Below are positions 43,620-53,529 of a stretch of DNA of 64,000 nucleotides, in pieces. Position 1 is the first letter of the stretch. Each line of letters starts with the position of its first letter. This stretch comes from DASXRA01 sp036502575 (lineage in GTDB: Bacteria; Actinomycetota; Actinomycetes; Mycobacteriales; Jatrophihabitantaceae). The notes beneath the pieces were generated by a model, which did no database searches, had not been told where the DNA came from, and saw nothing but the letters and a program-made list of their open reading frames with translations. The position numbers and the translations under genes are program-made. The stretch lies in the NCBI GenBank assembly GCA_036502575.1, contig DASXYL010000083.1:186001-250000 (forward strand), read 5' to 3'.

Positions 43620-45598
43620 GAGGAAATGATCTCGCCGTGCGGTACGGCGACGCGGAGCGGGGGCGTCGGAATCCGGGCGGACACCCGAGTGCCGTGGCCG
43701 GGGGTCGACTCCACCGACAGCTGCCCGCCGATCGCGCCCAGGCGGTCGCGCATGTTGACGAAGCCGTGCCCGGACGCCGCTCCGGCCGCCTCGAAGCCGA
43801 CGCCGTCGTCGGCGACCTCGAACCACAGCGCCGTGCCGTCGCCGCCGACCCGAACGGTGACCTCAGCGGTGGCGCCGGCGTGTTTGCCGGCGTTCTGCAG
43901 CGCCTCCAGGCAACAGAAGTAGGCGGCGGTCTCGGCCTCCTCGGGGTAGCGCTCCGGCAGGTCGACATCGACCGAGCACGCCAGTGGTGAGCGGGCCACG
44001 GCCGTGCGCAACGCCTCGCCCAGGCCGCGGTTACGCAGCAGCGGCGGGTAGATGCCGTGCGCCAGCTCGCGCAGCTCGGCGATCGTGGTCTGGACGTCGC
44101 CGCGCAGGTCGTCGAGCAGGCCGAGCACGCTGTCTCCGTCCTCGGCGATCTGCCGGGCCAGGCCGAGCTTCACGGCGAGGGCGACGAGATGCTGCTGGGC
44201 GCCGTCGTGCAGGTTGCGCTCGATGCCGCGCCGGGCCTCGTCCGACGCCGAGACGATACGCAGCCGGGACGCCTGCAGTTCGGTGTTGCGCTGCTCGAGC
44301 TCGGCCAGCGACGCCTGCAGCGCGGAGTCGAGCCGGACGTTGTGCAGGGCCAGGCCCAGCTGGCGGGCCAGCTCGACGAGCAGCCGTTCGTCCTCCTCGG
44401 TGAAGTCCACCGAACCGGGGACGCGGCGCACGACGACGAGTCCCAGCAGCTCGCCGAGGTGCGCGACAGGCGCGATCCGCAGGTCGGGACGGGTGCCGTT
44501 CGCGCCGGCCGATGCATTCGGGTCGACCAGCTCGGGCAGCCACACCGTGGCCCAGCTGACGCCGCCGACGCGGGCGCGGCCGACCACCACGCGCTCTCGG
44601 TCGCCGAGCGCGAGCCGCGCCGCCGGGCGGGTCGGCACGCTGATCGTGCGGTTCAGGACACCGTCTGCGCCGACCCAGATCTCCGCACCTCCGCTGGCCA
44701 TCGTCGTACGCAACGATTCCGCGAGCTGCAGCATCAACTCGTCCATCGGCACGGCGCGACTCATCCGAGCGGCGAAGCCGCCCACCACCTCGTCGGCCGA
44801 GGGCTCGCCGCCGCCCACCAGCGCGGTGGCGAACCCGACCAGGCGATGCCGCGCCGGCAGGGCCAGCACCGACACCACGACGGCGGCCGCGAGGCTGGCC
44901 AGCAGGACGTCGCGCTCGTGGCCCGTCGGCTGGCGGCCGAGACCGACGACGACCACCAGGTAGACCACGACGACCAGGACGGTGAGCCCCGCGACCACGA
45001 TGGACTCGACGAGCACGGTGGCCGCGACGCGCGAGGCGCTGGGCACGGCCGCGAACGCCTGTCCGATCGGGATGAGCACCAACCCGGCGGCCAGCCAGCC
45101 CCACGGCTGATCCGGCGTACCGGCCAGGACGTGCAGGGCGAGGCAGGCCAGCCCGAAGGCCGCCGCGAGAACCGCCATCGCCGTCAGCCACTGGATCACC
45201 CGCCGGCCGGCGACGTCGTCCTGGCGGCAGCGCAGGTACGCGCCGGTCAGCGCGACGAGCGCGACAACCACCGCGGCGCCGACGAAGGGCGCGGTGCCCG
45301 GGCGGCGATCGTCCAGGGCGCCGGCGACAGCCCACCCGGCGAACGCCAACGTCCCGGCGCCGGCGATGGCCCGGCGCGCACCGGTGTCCAGCCGCCCGTG
45401 CGGGACGGCCAGCGCGCCCACCAACCAGGCCGCGAGCGTGAGCGGCGCGAGCTCGGGCCACGCGCCCGCCACCGCCTGCGCCCCGGCGATCAGCAGGGCC
45501 ATCAGCGCCGGACGAGGTTGGCGAGCCCGCAGCGTCACCACCGCGGCGATCAGCCAGGCCCCGGCGAGGACCAACGACATTGTGCGTAGCGCGTCCAT
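43616..45598 (-). CDS. NarL-type histidine kinase with GAF domain
   Basis: 660 residues from ATG 45598 (GTG 45604 overlaps the upstream stop). About eight hydrophobic segments in residues 5-265, then a GAF-like region (about 300-430, with MDELMLQLAESLRTTMASGG and FTEEDERLLVELARQLGLAL), a coiled stretch (LAELEQRNTELQASRLRIVSASDE), HisKA_3 RRGIERNLHDGAQQHLVAL, and HATPase with EALQNAGKHAG and GHGFVNMRDRLGAIGG. Located in the ABC operon together with a receiver-cyclase, and facing two receivers at 40843 and 41588, any of which could be its partner. Confidence 0.92.
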   Translation of the reverse strand: MDALRTMSLVLAGAWLIAAVVTLRARQPRPALMALLIAGAQAVAGAWPELAPLTLAAWLVGALAVPHGRLDTGARRAIAGAGTLAFAGWAVAGALDDRRPGTAPFVGAAVVVALVALTGAYLRCRQDDVAGRRVIQWLTAMAVLAAAFGLACLALHVLAGTPDQPWGWLAAGLVLIPIGQAFAAVPSASRVAATVLVESIVVAGLTVLVVVVYLVVVVGLGRQPTGHERDVLLASLAAAVVVSVLALPARHRLVGFATALVGGGEPSADEVVGGFAARMSRAVPMDELMLQLAESLRTTMASGGAEIWVGADGVLNRTISVPTRPAARLALGDRERVVVGRARVGGVSWATVWLPELVDPNASAGANGTRPDLRIAPVAHLGELLGLVVVRRVPGSVDFTEEDERLLVELARQLGLALHNVRLDSALQASLAELEQRNTELQASRLRIVSASDEARRGIERNLHDGAQQHLVALAVKLGLARQIAEDGDSVLGLLDDLRGDVQTTIAELRELAHGIYPPLLRNRGLGEALRTAVARSPLACSVDVDLPERYPEEAETAAYFCCLEALQNAGKHAGATAEVTVRVGGDGTALWFEVADDGVGFEAAGAASGHGFVNMRDRLGAIGGQLSVESTPGHGTRVSARIPTPPLRVAVPHGEIISS

Positions 45599-45600
45599 GA

Positions 45601-48006
45601 TCACTCCGACCGCAGGATATTCGCGATGCGCAGCCGGCCGGCTCGACGGCCCGGCCACGCGGCCAGCAGATTCGACACCACCAAGGCAGCCGGCGCCACC
45701 AGCAGCAGCGCCCACAGCGCGACCGGGGCGACGTAGTACAACGGCGTGTAGTCGGCGGCAACCCGCCACACCGACCGGCCCAGCGCCAGGCCGAGCGGCA
45801 CCCCGAAGATCAGTCCGATGACCGCGAGGACGCTGGCCTGGGTCACGATCACCCATCGGCACTGCCCGCGGGTCATGCCCAGCGCGCGCAGCACGGCCAG
45901 GTCGTGCGAACGGCGCCGCACCGCCGTGGCCAGCGCGTGGCCGACCGCACCGACCGCGAGCAGCGCGAGGAAGAACCCGAGCACGACGGGGAGCACCCGC
46001 ACCTGCCGGAGCAGAGCGACCTCCGTGAGCGGGTCGGGTCGGTCGAATGTGATCCCCTTCGCCTGTGGGATCGCCCTGGTGACGGCCTTCGCCAGGGCAT
46101 CCCCGACGGCCGCGGCGTCGGCTCCGTGGCGTACCGCCACCAGCCCGAGGTGGTACTTGAACCCGGTGAACAGCGCGTCGAAGCCGGCACTGGTGATCCA
46201 GCCACCCTCGGCGTAGCCGTTGTGCGGTCCTTCCGGCACGAAGCCGACTCCGGTGACGGTCAGCGCCGCCGCGCTCCGGTCCCCGGTCAACGTCACCTGA
46301 CGGCCGACCCCCGTGTGCAGCCTCGACACGCTCTGCGGCGCGAGCACGACCTCGTTCGCGGACTGGGGCAGCCGACCCTGGGTGAGCACCGCTTCGATCG
46401 GCTTGTCGACGGGGGCGTCGGTCCACAGCGTCACCGAGGTGTCGCCGCCGGGGCCGGTCGCGACGGCGACGCGGGCGTCGTTCACGCCGGTGACGTCGGG
46501 GTTCTTGGCCACGATGGCCAGGGCCGGCCGCGCCGGGCCGAAGTCCTGGCCGTTCTCGCCGATGTACGTGCCGAGGTCGTACGTCTGCCCGAACCGGGCC
46601 GGGTTGCTCGCCGCGTCCGACACGCCGTGCGCGAACGTGAAGGCGGCGAGGATGCCGAGCACGCCGGCCACGGCGCCGATCAGCGCCGGACGTACCGGTA
46701 CGGCCGCGCGACCGCGTCCGGTCTCCAGCGCGAACCGGGTGCCGATGACGACCGGCACCGGCAGCCCGGCCCGGGCGGCGGCCAGCGCCACACCGGAGCG
46801 ACGGCTCGCCGCGGTGCGGCGCGACGAGCCGAGCGCCAGCCCGCCGGTCAGCACGGATCCGGCCACGACGAGCAGCGTGACGAGCGCCGGACCGGGGCCG
46901 ATCACCGTCCAGTCGGCGCTGATTCCCGGCGTCGGCTCGAGCGCGGACGCGGAGCCGATCGGGAACCAACGCGACGCAACGAGCGCTCCGCCCGTACCGA
47001 TCAGCGCCCCGAGCAGTCCGGCGATCGCCGGCCCGGCCGCAGCGGTTGCCACGGCCTGCCGCGGAGTCATTCCGAGCGCTCGCATGGTCTGCAGCTCGGC
47101 TGTACTTGCCGTCACGTAGCGGGCGATCGCCGGCCCGACCAGGAACAGCGCGGCGACCAGCGCCGCCCCGCCGAAGGCCAGCAGGCAGCGCGCCTCGAAC
47201 GCGATCGAACGCTGCTCCTGGCGCAGCTGGTCGGGACGGTTCCACACGTCGATGTCGGATCGGCCGGTGACGCGGGCCAGGTCCTGGCGGAACCGCGGGA
47301 TCGTGGCCTCACCGCCGCGCAGCCGGATCAGCGCGTTGACGAACGTGGCCGTGGGACCGCTGCCGATGATGTTGTCGTGGTACTTGGCCGTCACGCCCGG
47401 CGACATCTGCAGGCCGCCGGGGCTGCCGGGCGCGTCGCTGAACCAGGGCGAGCGGATGACGCCGACGATGCGCAGCGTGACGCGCGGGCCGGACAGCTTG
47501 CCCACCTCGCCGGTGGCCAGCGCTCGCTCGGCGGGCGTGGGCAGCTGTAGCACGACCGTGTCGCCGACGCCCTTGTGGAAGTTCTTGACGAACAACGCTG
47601 ACACGACGACCTCGTCGGCGGCCGCGGGATCGAACACCCGCCCGGCCAGTACGACCGGTCGCTCGATGGTGCGCATCACCGCGTCGTCGGCCGCGGGGAA
47701 GCCGCCCACGTCACCGGGCAAGCCCTCGAACGCCATGTTGTAGTCGACGGCGAACCCGGTCAGCGCCTCGACCTCGGGCAGCGCCCGGACCTTGTCCCAG
47801 TCGAAACCCGGCTGGTTGGGCAGCGCGACGGCGGTCGCGGGCAGGGTGCGGTCCTGCAGTCGGGTGAGCGCGCTGGCCCCGCGTCGGGCGCCGGCGAGTG
47901 CGGTCAGCACGACGCCGGCGCTGATCGCGACCAGCAGCCCCAACACGGCGAGCGAGCGCCAGCGGCGGCGCAGGTCCAGCCGCAACCAGGCGATGATCAC
48001 TGGCAT
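45601..48006 (-). CDS. FtsX-type ABC permease, third in tandem
   Basis: 801 residues. Design shared by three tandem paralogs: helix 1 in LRRRWRSLAVLGLLVAISAG, extracytoplasmic domain, FtsX domain 1 at about 245-360 (STAELQTMRALGMTPRQAVATA), a second extracytoplasmic domain, and FtsX domain 2 at the C-terminus (SHDLAVLRALGMTRGQCRWV, then VPLGLALGRSVWR and AWPGRRAGRLRIANILRSE). ATG 48006, with a GTG at 48015 that overlaps the upstream stop. Membrane part of the exporter or lipoprotein-release system energised by the ATPase at 52846. Confidence 0.92.
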   Translation of the reverse strand: MPVIIAWLRLDLRRRWRSLAVLGLLVAISAGVVLTALAGARRGASALTRLQDRTLPATAVALPNQPGFDWDKVRALPEVEALTGFAVDYNMAFEGLPGDVGGFPAADDAVMRTIERPVVLAGRVFDPAAADEVVVSALFVKNFHKGVGDTVVLQLPTPAERALATGEVGKLSGPRVTLRIVGVIRSPWFSDAPGSPGGLQMSPGVTAKYHDNIIGSGPTATFVNALIRLRGGEATIPRFRQDLARVTGRSDIDVWNRPDQLRQEQRSIAFEARCLLAFGGAALVAALFLVGPAIARYVTASTAELQTMRALGMTPRQAVATAAAGPAIAGLLGALIGTGGALVASRWFPIGSASALEPTPGISADWTVIGPGPALVTLLVVAGSVLTGGLALGSSRRTAASRRSGVALAAARAGLPVPVVIGTRFALETGRGRAAVPVRPALIGAVAGVLGILAAFTFAHGVSDAASNPARFGQTYDLGTYIGENGQDFGPARPALAIVAKNPDVTGVNDARVAVATGPGGDTSVTLWTDAPVDKPIEAVLTQGRLPQSANEVVLAPQSVSRLHTGVGRQVTLTGDRSAAALTVTGVGFVPEGPHNGYAEGGWITSAGFDALFTGFKYHLGLVAVRHGADAAAVGDALAKAVTRAIPQAKGITFDRPDPLTEVALLRQVRVLPVVLGFFLALLAVGAVGHALATAVRRRSHDLAVLRALGMTRGQCRWVIVTQASVLAVIGLIFGVPLGLALGRSVWRVAADYTPLYYVAPVALWALLLVAPAALVVSNLLAAWPGRRAGRLRIANILRSE

Positions 48007-48011
48007 GTCAC

Positions 48012-50429
48012 TCACTCCGCCCGCAAGATCGTCGCGATGCGCAGCCGGGCGGCCCGACGTCCGGGCCAGGCGGCGAGCAGGTTGGCGAGGATCAGGGCCG
48101 CCGGCCCGACCAACAACAGCGTCCACACGGCCAGCGGCGGGACGTACTGCAGCGGTGTGTAGTCGGCCACCGCGCGCCACACGGTCCGCCCGAGCGCCAG
48201 GCCCAGCGGCACCCCGAAGATCAACCCGATTGTGGCGAGGACCGTGGCCTGCGTGATCACGACCCCGCGGCACTGCCGTCGCGTCATGCCCAGTGCCCGG
48301 AGTACGGCCAGGTCGTGCGAGCGACGCCGCACAGCTGTGGCCAGCGCGTGCCCGACCGCGCCGATCGCGAGCAGCGCGAGGAAGAGCCCGAGCGCGATCG
48401 GCAACACCCGGACCTGCCGAAGCGCCGCGACCTCCGTCAGCGGATCGGGCGGATCGAAGGGGATGTCGGCCAGCGTGGGGTCGGTCTTGGCGATCGCGGC
48501 GCTGAGCAATGTGCCCGCATCGGCCGTCCGAGCGCCGGGACGCAGCGTCACGTAGTCGAGGTGGTACTTGAAGCCTTCGAACAACCGGTCGTAGCCGGCG
48601 TCGGTGACCCAGCCGCCGTCGGCGTAGCCGTTGTGGGAACCCACCGGAACGAGGCCGGCGCCGGTGACCGTGTACGTCGCGGTGCCCCGGTTCCCGCTCA
48701 GCGCGACCCGTTCGCCGACCCGCGTGTGCAGTGTCTTGAGGCTCTGCGGCGCCAGCAGCACCTCGCCGGCCGAGTCGGGCATCCGTCCGGACGTGACGAC
48801 GACGTCGACCGGCTTGGGGGCGGCTTGGTAGGAGTACAGCGTCACTGAGCTGTTGCTGTCCGGGCCGGTGGCCACCGCGATGCGGGCGTCATCGACGCCC
48901 TGGACGTCGTCATTGCCGCGCAGCGCGGCCAGCAGCTTGTGGGTGGGACCGAAATCCTGTCCGCTGATGCCGACGAACGTGCTGAGTTGGAAGGTCTGGC
49001 CGAACCGCTCCGGGTGACTGGCGGCGTCGGACACCCCGTGCGAGAACGTGAACGCGCCGAGGATGCCCAGCACTCCGGTTACCGCCCCGATCAGCGCCGG
49101 CCGCACCGGCACTGCCGTGCGCCCACGTCCGGCCTCCAGCGCGAAACGCGTGCCCACGACGACCGGCACGGCGAATCCGGCCCGCGCGACGGCGGTCGCG
49201 ACCGTGGACCGCCGCGCCCTCGCCGTCCGACGGGCCGCGCCCAGGGCGAGCCACGCCGCCGCCGCCGCGCCGCCGGTGACCAGCACGGCGACGGCGGCCA
49301 GGCCCGGGCCGAGCACGACCCAGTCTGCCGACGTCCCCGGCGCGGGCTCGATCAGCGACGCGGTGCCGATCGGGAACCATCGCGAGGCGACGATCGCGCC
49401 GAGGACGCCGAGCGCGCCGTCCACGACCCCGACGCTCGCGGGGCCGGCGGCCGCGGTCGCGATGGCTTGCCGGGGCGTCATGCCCAGCGCGCGCAGCGTC
49501 TGCAGTTCGGTCGTACTTGCCGCCGCGTAGCGCACGATGGCCTGGCCGATGAGGAACAACGCGGCGACGAAGGCAGCAGCACCGAAGGCGAACAGGCAGC
49601 GCGCCTCGAATGTGATCTGGCGCTGGACCGGACGCCCGAACTGATCAGCGAGATTCCAGACGTCGATGTCGGAGCGGCCGGTCATTCGAGCAACGTCGCT
49701 GCGTAGCTGCGGTACTGCGGCCTCGCCACCGCGCAGCCGGACGAACGCGTTGAGGTACTGCGTGTTCTTCGGGTCCCGCTGGTCGCCGATCGTGTTCGCC
49801 GGGTAGTGCGCTACCACGTCCGGCGACACGACGAGCCCGCCGCTTTCGCCCGGCCGGTCGGAGTAAATCGGCGAGGCCGCCACTCCGACGATGCGTACGG
49901 TCAGGCGCGGCCCGGTGTACCCGCCACCCGGACCGGACCCCGCGTGCTCCTGCAGCTCCGCGGGGGTGGGGAGGTCGACCACGACCGTGTCACCCACGCC
50001 CTTGTGGAACTGCGACACGAACTTACGCGACACCAAGGCCTCGTTCGTGCGGGTCGGATCGACCATCCGTCCCTGGTAGATCACTGGCTTCTCGATGGTG
50101 CGCAAGACCGCATCGCCGATCGCGAATTCCGCCTCCACGTTACTGGGGAGACCCTCGATCGTCGTGCCGGCGCCCAGGATCGTGAGCGCCTCGACCTCGG
50201 GCAGGGCCTGGACCTTGCTCCAGTCGAAGCCCGGCGTGTTGGCCAGAACGGCTGCGTGCGCGGGCAGGGTGCGGTCCTCCAGCCGCTGCCACGCGCTCGC
50301 CCCGCGGCGGGCGCCGGCGAGCGCGGCCATGACGGTGCCGCTCGCGATCGCAACGAGCAGCGCCAGCACCGCGAGCGAGCGCCAGCGGCGGCGCAGGTCC
50401 AGCCGCAGCCAGGCGAAGATGACCGGCAT
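48012..50429 (-). CDS. FtsX-type ABC permease, second in tandem
   Basis: 805 residues, closely related to its two neighbours throughout. The coupling segments TTELQTLRALGMTPRQAI and SHDLAVLRALGMTRRQCRGV are nearly identical between copies, while the extracytoplasmic parts (for example TILGAGTTIEGLPSNVEAEF) differ. The frame stays open upstream of ATG 50429, but that extension reads antisense-like sequence in the wrong frame of the next permease and is not coding. Five bases separate it from the gene at 50435. Confidence 0.92.
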   Translation of the reverse strand: MPVIFAWLRLDLRRRWRSLAVLALLVAIASGTVMAALAGARRGASAWQRLEDRTLPAHAAVLANTPGFDWSKVQALPEVEALTILGAGTTIEGLPSNVEAEFAIGDAVLRTIEKPVIYQGRMVDPTRTNEALVSRKFVSQFHKGVGDTVVVDLPTPAELQEHAGSGPGGGYTGPRLTVRIVGVAASPIYSDRPGESGGLVVSPDVVAHYPANTIGDQRDPKNTQYLNAFVRLRGGEAAVPQLRSDVARMTGRSDIDVWNLADQFGRPVQRQITFEARCLFAFGAAAFVAALFLIGQAIVRYAAASTTELQTLRALGMTPRQAIATAAAGPASVGVVDGALGVLGAIVASRWFPIGTASLIEPAPGTSADWVVLGPGLAAVAVLVTGGAAAAAWLALGAARRTARARRSTVATAVARAGFAVPVVVGTRFALEAGRGRTAVPVRPALIGAVTGVLGILGAFTFSHGVSDAASHPERFGQTFQLSTFVGISGQDFGPTHKLLAALRGNDDVQGVDDARIAVATGPDSNSSVTLYSYQAAPKPVDVVVTSGRMPDSAGEVLLAPQSLKTLHTRVGERVALSGNRGTATYTVTGAGLVPVGSHNGYADGGWVTDAGYDRLFEGFKYHLDYVTLRPGARTADAGTLLSAAIAKTDPTLADIPFDPPDPLTEVAALRQVRVLPIALGLFLALLAIGAVGHALATAVRRRSHDLAVLRALGMTRRQCRGVVITQATVLATIGLIFGVPLGLALGRTVWRAVADYTPLQYVPPLAVWTLLLVGPAALILANLLAAWPGRRAARLRIATILRAE

Positions 50430-50434
50430 GGCGC

Positions 50435-52849
50435 TCACTCCGACCGCAGCACGTTGGCGATACGCAGCCGGGCTGCACGATGTCCTGGCCACGCGGCGAG
50501 CAGGTTCGACAGCAGCAGCGCTGTGGGCGCGATGAGCACCAGCGTCCACAGGGCGAGTGGCGCGGCGTACTGGAGCGGCGTGTAGTCGGCCACCACACGC
50601 CACACCGACCGGCCCAGCGCCAGGCCGAGCGGCACCCCGACGATCAACCCGACGACGGCGAGCACTGTGGCCTGGGTGACCACCACCAAGCGGCACTGCC
50701 GACGGGTCATGCCCAGAGCGCGCAGCACCGCCAGGTCCTGCCGCCGCCGGCGTACCGCCGTCGCCAGCGCATGCCCCACGGCGCCGATCGCGAGCAGCGC
50801 GAGGAAGAATCCGAGCACGATCGGCAGAATCCGCACCTGGCGGATCTCGGCGACCTGCGTCGGCTCGATCGGGGAATCGAAGGCGAAGCCCTGGGCCTCG
50901 GGTAGCGCCGTCGTCACGCCCCTCACCAGCTTGTCGGCCGTGGCGGACGGGTCGCGGCCGGGCCGCAGGGTCACCAGCACCTCGTGGTAGTCGAAACCGG
51001 TGAACAACCGGTTGTAGCCCGCGGCGGTGACCCAACCACCGTCGGCGTAGGTGTTGTGCGGCCCCTCCGGCACGAACCCGATCCCGCTGACGACCAGCGT
51101 GACCGGCGGCCCCGTGTTGCCGGTGAGCCTGACGGTGTCGTCGCGCCGGACATGCAGGGCTGCCGCGCTGCGCGGTGCCAGGACCACCTCGTTGGCCGAC
51201 AAGGGCATCCGTCCGGAGGTGATCACGACCGGCACCCCCGTCCCGACCGGCCGGTAGCTGTAGAGCGAAACCGAGGTGTTCCCGCCCGATGCCGTCGCGA
51301 CCGCGAGCCGGGCATCGTCCAATGCGCTGACGTCCGGGCTCTTTGCGAGCTCGGAAGACAGCCAGTCGGCCGGACCGAAGTCCTCGCTGCTGAGCCCGAC
51401 ATAGCCGACGAGCTGGAATGTCTGACCGAACCGCTCGGGCCTGCTCGCCGCGTCCGAGACGCCGCGCGCGAACGTGAACGCCGCCACGATGCCCAGCACG
51501 CCGGCCACTGCCCCGACCAGCGCCGGACGGACCGGCACCGAGGTTCGCCCGCGGCCGGCCTCCAGCGCGAACCGGGTGCCGATCACCACCGGCACGGGCA
51601 GCCCGGCTCGGGCCGCCGCGCGGGCGATGCCGGAGCGTCGGCTCGTCGTGGCCGGCCGGGCGGCGCCCCGCGCGAGCCATCCGGAACCGGCGGCCGCGCC
51701 GGACACCAGCAGGATCACGCCGACGAGTCCTGGTCCGAGCACGGTCCAATCCACATGCACGCCGGGCGACGACTCGAGCAGTGCCGCCGTGCCGAGCGGG
51801 AACCAGTGCGACGCCACGATCGCACCGACCGAGCCGACTACCGCACCCGCGATTCCGGCGCCGATCACACCTGCTGCCGCCGCCCCGACGGCCTGCCGCG
51901 GGGTCAGGCCCAGCGCGCGCATCGTCTGCAATTCGGTGCCGCTGGCGGCGGTGTAGCGGACGATTGCCGGGCCGATCAGGAAGAGCGCCGCGACCAGCGC
52001 GGCGCCGCCGAAGGCGAGCAGACAACGCGCCTCGAAGGTGCTCGCCCGCTGGGCCTCGCGCTGTTGGTCGGGCAGGTTCACGACCTCGATGTTGGAACGA
52101 CCGGTGACCTTCGCGACGTGCTGACGAAATGCAGCGACGGCCGATTCGCCGCCGTGTAGCCGCACAATGGCGTTCACGTACTCGGCGCCGGCACCGCCGC
52201 CGACGAGATTCGCCCGGTACCGGGCCGTCAGGCCGGGTGACGGCAGCAGTATCCCGTCGCTGTTCAGTGCATCCCGCGCTTGCCACGGCGAGCGGACCAC
52301 TCCGACGATGTGCAGCGTGAGCCGCGGGCCGGCCAGCCGCCAGCGGTCGGTGGCGTCGCCGTTGATGACCTGCTGCGGCGTGGGCATCCGCAACACGACC
52401 GTGTCGCCGACGCCCTTGTGGTAGTTCCGGGCGAACTCCGGCGTCACGACGGCTTCGTCGATGCGGGCCGGGTCGAACACTCGCCCGGCGAACACGACCG
52501 GACGTTCGATCGTGCGCATCGCGGAGTCGTCGGCCGGCGGGAAGCTGATGGCCCCGTCGGGCAGCCCCTCCAGTGCGTTGCTGTAGGTCACGACGAACGT
52601 CGACAGTGCCTCGACCTCGGGCAGCGCTCGGATCGATCCCCAGTCGAACCCCGGGGTGTTCGCGTACACGGCCGCCGTCGCCGCGAGGGTGCGGTCCTGC
52701 AGTCGGGTGAGCGCGCTCGCCCCGCGGCGGGCGCCGGCGAGCGCGGTCATGACGGTGCCGCTCGCGATCGCGACCAGCAACGCCAGGACGGCCAGCGAGC
52801 GCCATCGGCGGCGCAGGTCCAGCCGCAACCAGGCGAGGACGATGCTCAT
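50435..52849 (-). CDS. FtsX-type ABC permease, first in tandem
   Basis: 804 residues from ATG 52849, overlapping the ATPase stop by four bases. Same two-FtsX-domain layout with eight or more helices; N-terminal helix in LRRRWRSLAVLALLVAIASG, coupling segments ASGTELQTMRALGLTPRQ and RQDLAVLRALGMTRRQCRLV. The first permease after the ATPase, so probably the original partner from which the other two arose by duplication. Confidence 0.92.
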   Translation of the reverse strand: MSIVLAWLRLDLRRRWRSLAVLALLVAIASGTVMTALAGARRGASALTRLQDRTLAATAAVYANTPGFDWGSIRALPEVEALSTFVVTYSNALEGLPDGAISFPPADDSAMRTIERPVVFAGRVFDPARIDEAVVTPEFARNYHKGVGDTVVLRMPTPQQVINGDATDRWRLAGPRLTLHIVGVVRSPWQARDALNSDGILLPSPGLTARYRANLVGGGAGAEYVNAIVRLHGGESAVAAFRQHVAKVTGRSNIEVVNLPDQQREAQRASTFEARCLLAFGGAALVAALFLIGPAIVRYTAASGTELQTMRALGLTPRQAVGAAAAGVIGAGIAGAVVGSVGAIVASHWFPLGTAALLESSPGVHVDWTVLGPGLVGVILLVSGAAAGSGWLARGAARPATTSRRSGIARAAARAGLPVPVVIGTRFALEAGRGRTSVPVRPALVGAVAGVLGIVAAFTFARGVSDAASRPERFGQTFQLVGYVGLSSEDFGPADWLSSELAKSPDVSALDDARLAVATASGGNTSVSLYSYRPVGTGVPVVITSGRMPLSANEVVLAPRSAAALHVRRDDTVRLTGNTGPPVTLVVSGIGFVPEGPHNTYADGGWVTAAGYNRLFTGFDYHEVLVTLRPGRDPSATADKLVRGVTTALPEAQGFAFDSPIEPTQVAEIRQVRILPIVLGFFLALLAIGAVGHALATAVRRRRQDLAVLRALGMTRRQCRLVVVTQATVLAVVGLIVGVPLGLALGRSVWRVVADYTPLQYAAPLALWTLVLIAPTALLLSNLLAAWPGHRAARLRIANVLRSE

Positions 52850-53529
52850 GGGGTCGCGGCTACCGCGATCTGGCCGTCGTGCATCTGGATCTGCCGCTGC
52901 GCGCCGGCCGCCACGTCCGGCGAGTGGGTGACCAGCACGATGGTCTGCCCGCCGTCGTGCAACCGGCGGAACAGCTCGAGCACCTCGAGGCCACCGTCGC
53001 TGTCCAGGGCCCCGGTCGGCTCGTCGGCGAGCAGCAGCGTCGGCTCGTTCACCAGGGCGCGCGCGATCGCCAGGCGCTGGCGCTGACCACCGGACAGCAC
53101 AGCCGGTACCTGGGCGCTGCGGTCACCGAGACCGAGCAGGTCGAGCAGGTCGCGGGCCCGCGTCTCGGCCGCCCGGCGGCGCACACCCCCCAGTACGGCC
53201 GGCAGCACGATGTTGTCCAGCGCACTCACACCGTCGAGCAGGTTGAAGAACTGGAAGACGATGCCGATGTGGTGACGGCGGAAGCGGGCCAGCCAGTCCT
53301 CGTCGCGTCCGTCGATCTGCTGGCCGGCGACCTCGACGCTGCCCTCGTCGACGCGGTCCAGCCCGGCGATGACGTTCAGCAACGTCGACTTGCCGCAGCC
53401 GGACGGCCCGGTCACCGCGACGAACTCCCCGTCGTCGACGTCGACGTCGACCCCGCGCAGCGCGCGCACCGGAGCGAGCTCGGCGGTGAACGTCCGCCGG
53501 GCATTACGGACCTGAACGGCGAGCGTCAT
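52846..53529 (-). CDS. ABC transporter ATPase (LolD/MacB class)
   Basis: 227 residues from ATG 53529, overlapping the stop of the receiver-cyclase by four bases. Walker A GPSGCGKST, Q-loop IVFQFFNLL, signature LSGGQRQRLAIARAL, Walker B LLLADEPTGALD, H-loop LVTHSPD. It is the only ATPase for three permeases, so alternative permease pairings with a shared ATPase are likely. Confidence 0.95.
   Translation of the reverse strand: MTLAVQVRNARRTFTAELAPVRALRGVDVDVDDGEFVAVTGPSGCGKSTLLNVIAGLDRVDEGSVEVAGQQIDGRDEDWLARFRRHHIGIVFQFFNLLDGVSALDNIVLPAVLGGVRRRAAETRARDLLDLLGLGDRSAQVPAVLSGGQRQRLAIARALVNEPTLLLADEPTGALDSDGGLEVLELFRRLHDGGQTIVLVTHSPDVAAGAQRQIQMHDGQIAVAATP

Noticed and set aside
48012..52805. 1597-codon frame joining two permeases
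   Set aside because: Only the part from ATG 50429 is homologous; the rest reads the neighbouring permease in a wrong frame. Each permease has its own start and stop.
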